Positions 16,784-24,400 of a stretch of 52,784 nucleotides of DNA are shown piece after piece. The notes below the pieces were generated by a model. That model was not told where the DNA came from. It saw nothing but the letters and a program-made list of their open reading frames with translations, and did no database searches. Source of the stretch: CADCTM01 sp049671305 (GTDB taxonomy: Bacteria; Cyanobacteriota; Cyanobacteriia; Cyanobacteriales; Coleofasciculaceae); NCBI GenBank assembly GCA_049671305.1, contig JBATUR010000091.1, positions 1 through 52,784 of the forward strand, written 5' to 3'. Positions within the stretch are counted from its first letter, which is position 1, and each line of letters opens with the position of its first letter. Both the position numbers and the translations under genes were made by a program.

Positions 16784-16812
16784 AGGGCGATCAAAATGCG
16801 ATCGCTCTTTTT
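16784..16812 (+). terminator. Rho-independent-type terminator after chlN
   Basis: A nine-pair stem, AGGGCGATC with GATCGCTCT (one G-T pair), closes a seven-base loop and is followed by a run of five T. It includes a HIP1 octamer. It lies 111 bp after the chlN stop. The rest of the spacer to 17001 shows nothing further apart from the repeat at 16713-16765. Confidence 0.55.
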
Positions 16813-17001
16813 ATTAAAGTTCATATCAAATATATGAATTAGATTGAGGTAAGGAATTGAGCGATCGCATTTCTGCCAAGTTCAGCGGTTAGCTGTGCGA
16901 GATAGTAGGATCGAAGTACGTAAATCAGTAAAATTCTTTTTGCTGATTTTCCTACCATTATACCCGGCAAAAAAAAGCACTAGTGCCAAGGAATATAAAT
17001 T

Positions 17002-18132
17002 GTGACATTGAAGAACCATAAAACAGAATTACTTGACGAAGAAGTTTTAAGCGAAGAAGACAATGATGACAACGACTATCAACCACGTAGTTTCCAGTAC
17101 GATCCTGAAAAGATTAACATTCTAACTAGAGAACCAACAATTGAACAACTACTCAGACGTATTAATGAGGAAGCACTTGATCTTGCGCCTGAGTTTCAGC
17201 GTCAAGCGGACATATGGAAAGATGATGTTAAAAGCCGATTAATTGAATCTATTCTGATCCGAATTCCTTTGCCCGCCTTCTATGTAGATGCAACGGATGA
17301 AGATGATTGGTTGGTTGTAGATGGCTTACAAAGATTATCTGCTCTCAAACAATTCGTCACTGATAAGAGGCTCAAGTTACGTGGACTAGAGTACTTGAAA
17401 GACCTAGAAGATAAAAACTACGATCAATTAGAGCGTAGATATCAACGCCGCATTGAAGAGACTCAGGTTACAGTTTATCTAATTCAAAAAGGCACTCCCC
17501 CTGAAGTTAAATACAACATTTTTAAACGTATTAATACTGGGGGAACACGTCTTTCAAATCAAGAATTACGTCATGCACTTAATCCTGGTAAATCTACTAA
17601 ATTTTTGGCTAAACTTGCTCAAAACCCAAACTTTATCCGAGTTATCAAATTAAATGAATCGAAAATCAAACGCATGGATGATCGAGAGTTTGTACTGGGG
17701 TTTTTAGCCTATGCACTTACTTCTTACAAGGATTATCAAGATGGAAATAGAGATTCATTTTTAAGTCAAGCATTATATAAAATAAATCATTTGAATGAAG
17801 AAGAATTAACTAATATTGAAAATAAATTTAATAAAGCGATGATAGATGCACATGAAATTTTTGGTGAAAATGCTTTCCGTAAAATTTCTAAAAATAATAA
17901 CAGAAGGCAGCCCCTAAATAAAGCCTTATTTGAAGTCTGGTCAGTTAATCTAAGTAATCTTACAAATAAGGAAATTGAAATCTTAAACAACAAAAAAAAG
18001 GAATTAATTCATAAGTTTATTGATTATGCAGACAATGACAAAGAATTTTTATCATCTATTTCTCAGGCAGCGAATAAAGTTGAATATCGATTTAAAATTG
18101 TTGCAAAAATTATCCAGGAAGTACTTTCATGA
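17002..18132 (+). CDS. DUF262 (ParB/Srx-fold) protein, first gene of a putative defence operon
   Basis: A 376-residue cytosolic protein. An acidic leader (residues 10-30) precedes the DUF262 domain: PEFQRQADIWKDDVKSRLIES at about 62-82, IPLPAFYVD, then VVDGLQRLSAL at about 102-112. DGLQR is the DGQQR-type active motif of this family, which is related to the nuclease/NTPase of GmrSD-type systems. FKRINTGGTRLSNQELRHAL near 174-193 is also typical. There is no DUF1524 HNH nuclease domain at the C-terminus, which is AT-rich and helical. The GTG start has AAGGA nine bases upstream. The stop overlaps the next gene by four bases (ATGA), so the genes are translationally coupled. Confidence 0.85.
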   Translation: MTLKNHKTELLDEEVLSEEDNDDNDYQPRSFQYDPEKINILTREPTIEQLLRRINEEALDLAPEFQRQADIWKDDVKSRLIESILIRIPLPAFYVDATDEDDWLVVDGLQRLSALKQFVTDKRLKLRGLEYLKDLEDKNYDQLERRYQRRIEETQVTVYLIQKGTPPEVKYNIFKRINTGGTRLSNQELRHALNPGKSTKFLAKLAQNPNFIRVIKLNESKIKRMDDREFVLGFLAYALTSYKDYQDGNRDSFLSQALYKINHLNEEELTNIENKFNKAMIDAHEIFGENAFRKISKNNNRRQPLNKALFEVWSVNLSNLTNKEIEILNNKKKELIHKFIDYADNDKEFLSSISQAANKVEYRFKIVAKIIQEVLS

Positions 18133-19250
18133 TTCGTTCTCTACGTTTAATAAACTTCAAACCATATGAAAATCAGCTATTAAGGTTTAGATCACTAACT
18201 CTCCTTTCAGGTCTTAATAGTACTGGTAAATCTTCTGTAATTCAAGCACTACTATTGCTGCGTCAATCTTACCAGCAGAATTTATTACAAAGTGTAGGAC
18301 TGGCATTGAATGGTGATTTGGTTCATCTTGGTACAGCTCAAGATGCCTTTTGCGAGAGGGCAAAAGAAGATTACATCGGGTTTGAGATTGCTTGGAAAGA
18401 TGACAATAGAGAAATATGGAACTTTCAATATGATTTAGAGAAGAAAGAAGCCGATGTTTTGAATCTAACTTCAAAACAAACTCATTCTGAAGTCTATCAC
18501 TCAAGTCTTTTTAGCAATAACTTTCACTATCTTCAGGCAGAACGTATCGGGCCGCGTCCTTTTAATGACATATCAGATTATCAAGTGCAGCGACTGGGGC
18601 AACTTGGAACTAGAGGTGAATATACTGCTCATTTCCTCTCCATTAATGAGGATAAAAATATTCCTAACAATCAATTAAGTCATCCGATGGCAAAATCCAA
18701 TGACTTGAGAAACCAAGTTGAAGCATGGATGAGAGAAGTCAGCCCTGGGACACGCATCAAAATTAATTCAAATCCAGATATGGGACTGATAAACTTACAA
18801 TACTTTTACGGAGATAGTAACCCTTATCGTGCAACAAATGTGGGATTTGGAATTAGCTACACTTTACCAATTCTTGTGGCAGTACTTGCATCTCCCCCTG
18901 GCACACTAATTATGATTGAAAATCCCGAAGCCCATCTTCATCCGAAAGGTCAATCTAAAATGGGTGAGTTATTAGCATCTGCAGCTAGTTGTGGTGTTCA
19001 AGTAGTAATAGAAACTCATAGCGACCATGTTTTAAACGGTATTCGTCTTGCAGTTCATGGCGGAAAACTTGATCCTAAAGATGTTCAATTGCATTACTTC
19101 CAGCGTCAAGAAAAAGATGGACAAGCTATAACTGAAGTAGTATCACCACACATTGATCGGAACGGACGAATAGATCAATGGCCCGATGGCTTCTTTGATG
19201 AGTGGGATAAAAGTTTGGAGGCTTTGTTAGGACCAACGGGAGATTTTTAA
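18129..19250 (+). CDS. AAA-type ATPase with DUF3696-like C-terminus
   Basis: A 373-residue ABC/SMC-like ATPase of the AAA_21/OLD type. Walker A is GLNSTGKSS (28-36), right after the opening strand IRSLRLINFKPYENQ. Walker B and the D-loop region are LIMIENPEAHLHPKGQSKMG near 258-277. The switch histidine lies in VVIETHSDHVLNGIR near 295. The C-terminal section (HYFQRQEK, then RNGRIDQWPDGFFDEWDKSL) is characteristic of DUF3696 proteins, which are frequent in phage-defence islands. No TOPRIM nuclease domain is seen. It overlaps the DUF262 gene by four bases and its stop directly abuts the ATG of the third gene, so the three proteins are probably made as a set. Confidence 0.85.
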   Translation: MIRSLRLINFKPYENQLLRFRSLTLLSGLNSTGKSSVIQALLLLRQSYQQNLLQSVGLALNGDLVHLGTAQDAFCERAKEDYIGFEIAWKDDNREIWNFQYDLEKKEADVLNLTSKQTHSEVYHSSLFSNNFHYLQAERIGPRPFNDISDYQVQRLGQLGTRGEYTAHFLSINEDKNIPNNQLSHPMAKSNDLRNQVEAWMREVSPGTRIKINSNPDMGLINLQYFYGDSNPYRATNVGFGISYTLPILVAVLASPPGTLIMIENPEAHLHPKGQSKMGELLASAASCGVQVVIETHSDHVLNGIRLAVHGGKLDPKDVQLHYFQRQEKDGQAITEVVSPHIDRNGRIDQWPDGFFDEWDKSLEALLGPTGDF

Positions 19251-20204
19251 ATGGATCTTGAGATGGTATTAAATGAACTGTCCCTGCGAACTCCTAGTAC
19301 TGATATTCCGACAGCACAGCAATTAATGTCAGACCTAATTAGCACCGTGCTTCAAGCAACTACTAGTGGTGTGAAACGAGTGCTTCGCACTTCAGAGGAA
19401 ATTAACAATATTGAGCTCGCACCTGGTTATTCTGTTGTTCGTTGGCGCAACGATCATACCGTAAATAGGGAAGAACGCAGTTTCTTTAGGACTCTCACCG
19501 CAAAAGCTCCTTTCTGGACTGATGTTACTGAAACTATTAAAAATGATTTTGATTTATCTGAGGTTTGGTATCAAGGAGAGGAAGCAAAAGGATTTGGCTT
19601 TGCTGTAGTTATTGATGCACTTACAGTAAGTTTGATTTCCAAAGCTTGTTGGGATTGTAGCCGTTTAGAGTTGGAAGTTAGACGCCTTGATGAACATGAA
19701 AATTTCATTGATGAGCGATTAGAAATTGTACACGCCAGTCGTCGCAACCATGTACAGGAACACACTAATTGGATTAACAATCGTATCCGCTCAAAAGTGA
19801 CTGATGGGTTAGAACTCTGGCATCGTAAAGATGAGTTATTTCCCAACCTAACATTGTGCGAGGCAGTTGGTCAGCAATTACAAAGCCTTGGCGCAGAAAA
19901 TCCGATGTTGCAACCTGTTAAAAATCGCTTATTAGAGCTTGAAGACTATTGCAAAAGTTGGACAGATGATGCTTTTGATCCAAAAAATATTAGAAATGTT
20001 TCTCCAGAAAGCCAGGTAACACTTCAAAACCCCAAATACAGCAAAGAACGAACTTTTCTTTGTCCCGATGGAAAAGATCGAGTCTTCAGTTGGCACGCTA
20101 AGTTGTCATCTGGTTGGCGAATTTATTTCTTGCCAAATGAGCAAAGAAAGATGATTATTGGTTATGTTGGCTGTCACCTCCGTACCGATAAATACTCTAA
20201 TTAA
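19251..20204 (+). CDS. Unknown protein, third gene of the DUF262/ATPase operon
   Basis: A 317-residue soluble protein that starts on the base after the ATPase stop codon. I do not recognise the family. The first 120 residues carry FFRTLTAKAPFWTDV and a region that could be a regulatory domain. The middle is helical and charged (RRLDEHENFIDERLEIVHASR). Residues 265-317 (TFLCPDGKDRVFSWHAKL, SGWRIYFLP and MIIGYVGCHLRT) look like three antiparallel strands with a terminal IGYVGxHL, reminiscent of RelE/HigB-type toxins. By context it is the likely effector or sensor of a defence module, which is inference. No standard nuclease motif is evident. Confidence 0.75.
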   Translation: MDLEMVLNELSLRTPSTDIPTAQQLMSDLISTVLQATTSGVKRVLRTSEEINNIELAPGYSVVRWRNDHTVNREERSFFRTLTAKAPFWTDVTETIKNDFDLSEVWYQGEEAKGFGFAVVIDALTVSLISKACWDCSRLELEVRRLDEHENFIDERLEIVHASRRNHVQEHTNWINNRIRSKVTDGLELWHRKDELFPNLTLCEAVGQQLQSLGAENPMLQPVKNRLLELEDYCKSWTDDAFDPKNIRNVSPESQVTLQNPKYSKERTFLCPDGKDRVFSWHAKLSSGWRIYFLPNEQRKMIIGYVGCHLRTDKYSN

Positions 20205-20370
20205 TATCACCGTTTGAATACTTTTATCTACAGGCTATGAACAGTAGGCAACCCGAAGGAATCTCGCTAGGATTACTGCCTTTACCCCTTCAACTACCCA
20301 AAAACGGAACATAAACCGATCGCCCAATTCTCTACAATCACTATATGACTTACCCATAAAGAGAACCACT

Positions 20371-21078
20371 ATGCCAATCGCTACACCTAGTTATAAAATC
20401 ACTTGGGAAAAACTACCCGATGATTTTCCATTACCAAATGATCCAGTGGACAATATAGACCAACCTGCATTAGCAGCCGCCTTGACCGATAGTTTAGAAC
20501 AAGCAAGACTACTACCAGAAAATACATTAGTCAGCACCAACTATGGAGTTTGTGCCACATTAGATGGCAAAATTGTTGTCAAAGCACCTGACTGGATGTA
20601 CGTGCCTCAAATTGTGGTTCCTCAAGACGAAATTCGTCGCAGTTATACACCACAATTACAAGGAGAAATTCCGGCAATTGTGATAGAATTACTCTCAGAA
20701 ACAGAAGGAAGCGAGTATTCAATTAAACCAACTTATCTACCTGGTAAATGGTTTTTTTATGAGCAAGTATTAAAAGTTCCACAGTATGCGATTTTTGAAC
20801 TTCAACAAGGCATACTAGAAGTTTATCAGCTCAATAATTCAGGACGTTATGACCTACAACCGCCTAATGCAGAAAATCACTATAAAATTGAGGCATTAAA
20901 TCTATTTTTGGGAGTATGGCAAGGAACCAAGAATAATCGGACAGGTTATTGGTTACGTTGGTGGGATGAAAATGGACAACTTTTACCTTGGGGAATAGAG
21001 TTAGTAGAACAAGAACGACAACGTGCTGAAGCATTAATAGCGCAATTACGAGCAGCAGGAATTGAGCCTAATGTCTAA
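20371..21078 (+). CDS. Uma2 family (DUF820) endonuclease-like protein
   Basis: A 235-residue protein of the Uma2/DUF820 family, heavily amplified in cyanobacteria and built on a PD-(D/E)XK-like fold. Visible family marks are VVKAPDWMYVPQIVVP (72-90), the conserved strand IPAIVIELLSETEG near 102-115, and the following YEQVLKVPQYAIFE with LEVYQLNNSGRY. The acidic residues in PDWMY and VIELLS occupy the expected active-site positions. The C-terminal helix (EQERQRAEALIAQLRAAG) is the usual coiled tail. The biological role of the family is unsettled. The gene is alone, and the 166 bp before it hold nothing notable. Confidence 0.85.
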   Translation: MPIATPSYKITWEKLPDDFPLPNDPVDNIDQPALAAALTDSLEQARLLPENTLVSTNYGVCATLDGKIVVKAPDWMYVPQIVVPQDEIRRSYTPQLQGEIPAIVIELLSETEGSEYSIKPTYLPGKWFFYEQVLKVPQYAIFELQQGILEVYQLNNSGRYDLQPPNAENHYKIEALNLFLGVWQGTKNNRTGYWLRWWDENGQLLPWGIELVEQERQRAEALIAQLRAAGIEPNV

Positions 21079-21182
21079 AAAGTATCACCTATTTCAGGGA
21101 TTTCGATTAGAATTAATGCAACTTGTCTGCAACTGCCCCATTGTTAACCGAACTCATGCACAAGCTGGAGTAATAAACAACG

Positions 21183-21422
21183 ATGAAACGCCAATTATCT
21201 TTAGCCGCTATTTTATCCACCGGTGCAATCGCCACCGGCATTTTGTTAAGCTCAGTTAGTAAAGCTGAAGCTTGTAGTCATCGCAAGTCATATTATAAAC
21301 AAGAACGCTCCGAGCAAGTAAATTGGTTAGGCACTCCCCTAGCAGCACTGGTGACAATACCAGGAATAGCGATCGCTACAGCACTATCTATCGGTAATCG
21401 CCGCTACAATCGACAAGACTAA
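21183..21422 (+). CDS. Small exported protein, unknown function
   Basis: A 79-residue protein with an N-terminal signal sequence: basic start MKRQ, a hydrophobic core (LAAILSTGAIATGILLSSV) and a likely cleavage site near AEA at residues 28-30. The remaining about 50 residues are charged, with a second hydrophobic stretch at 52-70 (TPLAALVTIPGIAIATALS) that could be a membrane span. The family is not recognised. It lies 105 bp after the Uma2 gene and converges with the large hybrid kinase gene, whose stop is 11 bp away. Confidence 0.6.
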   Translation: MKRQLSLAAILSTGAIATGILLSSVSKAEACSHRKSYYKQERSEQVNWLGTPLAALVTIPGIAIATALSIGNRRYNRQD

Positions 21423-21432
21423 GCCATATCTG

Positions 21433-24400
21433 TTAGCTCCAACCATTGCTAATAAAAGCCTGAACCCGCTCTAAAATCTGCTCCAACTGGGTTATTAGTT
21501 GCTCCGCATCCAAAAGCTGCTGATCTTTTGCGTAATGCTCTAGTTGGGCGGCAAGCTCTGGCATAATTTTGATGGCAACAGTTGCGCTAGAACCTTTAAG
21601 TTGATGAGCATATCGAGCCAGCGTCAGGCAATCTTCCTTTGCTAAAGCTGACTTAATTTCCTTTAAATAAATAAAACTATCTTCCAAAAACACAGTCAAA
21701 AGTTCTTGTTGAAACGCCACATCACCTTGTGCAAGTTCATCTAATTGTTGCAAGTCTAAAGGAGCCTCATTAACAGAAACACCCTCTTTATTAGTTACCA
21801 AAAAATCTGCTTGAATGGTCGAAGTTAAACTTATTGAAACACCTTCTTCAACCTCCGACTGCGACTTAATCTCAACAGATTGATGCAACCAGCGATTTAA
21901 AACGACATCCAAATTTTCCAGCGTTAGTGGTTTGCTGATATAGTCATCCATACCCGCCGCCAAACACTTTTCGCGGTCTCCAGGCATAGCATTCGCCGTC
22001 ATCGCAATTACCACAGTATGACAAGATTCCCCTTCAAAATCCCTTAACAATCGTGTCGCCTCATAACCATCCAAAACAGGCATCTGACAGTCCATTAGCA
22101 CAATGTCATAGCGACAATCGTCCTCACGCAACATTGCAGAAGAACTATTAGTATGATTAAGTTTGCTGCTCAATCTTTTCTCCACTCTGGGTTTAAAATG
22201 CCCGGATGAAGATTGTACCGAATTAACTGTCAAAGAAGTTGCGACCACACGCGAGGCTTCAGGCGCAATACTCACTCCATAATGATCATCTTCTGTCCCA
22301 CTAACTCTTACTCCATAACCATGCCGCGTCAACAACTCCAAAGCTTCCTTACCATTAGTTACACATTGCGCCTCGTAGCCCAAAATCTTAAGCTGATTGA
22401 GGACAACTTTTTGGTTAATCGTAGTATCTTCAACTAACAAAATCTTCGCCTGAGAAAGTTGAGCCGCTTTCGTGGAATTGGAGGTAGAAGAAGCCAACAT
22501 CAGCTCTTTTTGAGCAGACTCTCCTGATTTAGACGCCAAAACCTCTCGCAGACAACCCAACAACTTAGACGCCTTCAACGGTTTCGTAATACAACCACTA
22601 AATCCCAAATCCAAATAACCCAAAGCAAGCGATCGCTCATTCACCGAATTGATCAGCAACCACTTCGTCTGCTCCCCACCCAAGCCACGAAACTGTTCAA
22701 TCAGACTACCGCTCTGATTTTCCAACAAATTCAACTCAACAATTACCACATCCAGAGCTAGCGTTTGCTCATCCAGAGAATGCCAAACCCCAATAGCTTC
22801 CTCGCAACTAGACGCCTCCTCCACCTCCATTCCCCAAAAACTCGCCAAAGTACAAACCACCTTGCGCATCGTCGTATTACCACTAACAATCAGTAACCTC
22901 AGCCCAGCCAAATCATAACTCGCCATTTTTCCAGGCGGCACAACCGTATCAGCCAGCTTTACCAACGGCACCGTAAACCAAAACATCGAACCCGAATTGA
23001 GCGAGTCAGATAGGGGCAAAATTTTCTGATAAATTTGTTTAGACCCTTGAGGCTGGCTTGGAAGTACCGAAGATAATGCCTCTTGACGTTTGCTTGGCGT
23101 CGCATTCACCGACCAGCGACCTGGAATAAAAGCCGCACCACCACTTTCCACACCAATTTCGCCACCCATCAATTCCACCAACTGCTTGCAAATCGCCAAA
23201 CCCAAGCCGGTACCGCCATATTGCCGCGTCGTCGAGGCATCAACCTGTGAAAACGATTGAAATAACTTCTTTTGGTCTTCCGGTGCAATACCGATACCTG
23301 TATCCGTCACCGCAAACCGCACATTGGCATAAGTCGGCGTTTCAAATTCCAGCGAAGCTTGAATAATTACTTCTCCACGGTTGGTAAATTTAATCGCATT
23401 ACCCAGCAAATTCGTCAAAACCTGAGCAAGGCGACTGGCATCTCCCCGTAACTGTCGCGGCACATTCGTATCAACCAACACCGCCAATTCTATTCCCTTA
23501 GCTTGAGCTGAAGTTGAAAGTAAATCTGCCACATCTTCTAGGCAATTATTTAAATCAAACTCCCGCATTTCCATACGCATTTCCCCAGCTTCCAGCTTAG
23601 AGAAATCGAGAATATCGTTAAGCAACGTCAGCAGGTTTTGGGCACTACTACTGAGAGTTTGCACAAAATCCAACTGTTCAGCATTAAGCTGAGTTTTTAA
23701 CAACAACTCCGTCATTCCCAACACCCCATTCATCGGCGTGCGAATTTCATGGCTCATATTTGCCAAAAATTGCGACTTGAGGCGCAAGGTTTCCAAAGCC
23801 GCCTCTCTGGCTTCTACCAGCTCATTGATGCGGTCTGTAACAATCACCACACCACCCACCGCACCCTCTGGAGTAGACCAAGGCTGAACTGCCCAGCGCA
23901 GGCAGACTGTCGTGCCATCAGCGCGTTGCCATTTGTCTTCCGGGGAGAGTAGCACTTCACCTTGCAGGGCGCGTTGAATCACCTTACGCCAACGTTTGGG
24001 GAAGTCTTGGAACACCTCACACAAAGTTTGACCAATAATTGATTCTTCTAAGCCATAATCAGTCAACCACTTTTGGGAATGAACCATATAGCGTAGTTCA
24101 GTATCAAACATTGCCATTGCCACCGGTGCATTAGCAATAATGTCCCGTAATTGCTGACGCTCTCGCTCTAATGCCTGCTCAACCTGCTTACGCTCAATGC
24201 CAAGTGCCATTTCATCTGCAACTGATGCCAAAGCATTAAAAATTTCTTCTGATATTGGTTGGCACGAGAACATCGTCATTGCACCTACCAACTGATTTTC
24301 AACGATTAAGGGATAGCCAGCAAAAGCAACTATACCTTCTTGTTGTGCCCATTGGGGAGTGCAAATTTCTGGTTCATCTAAAAGATTATTAACTAAATAA

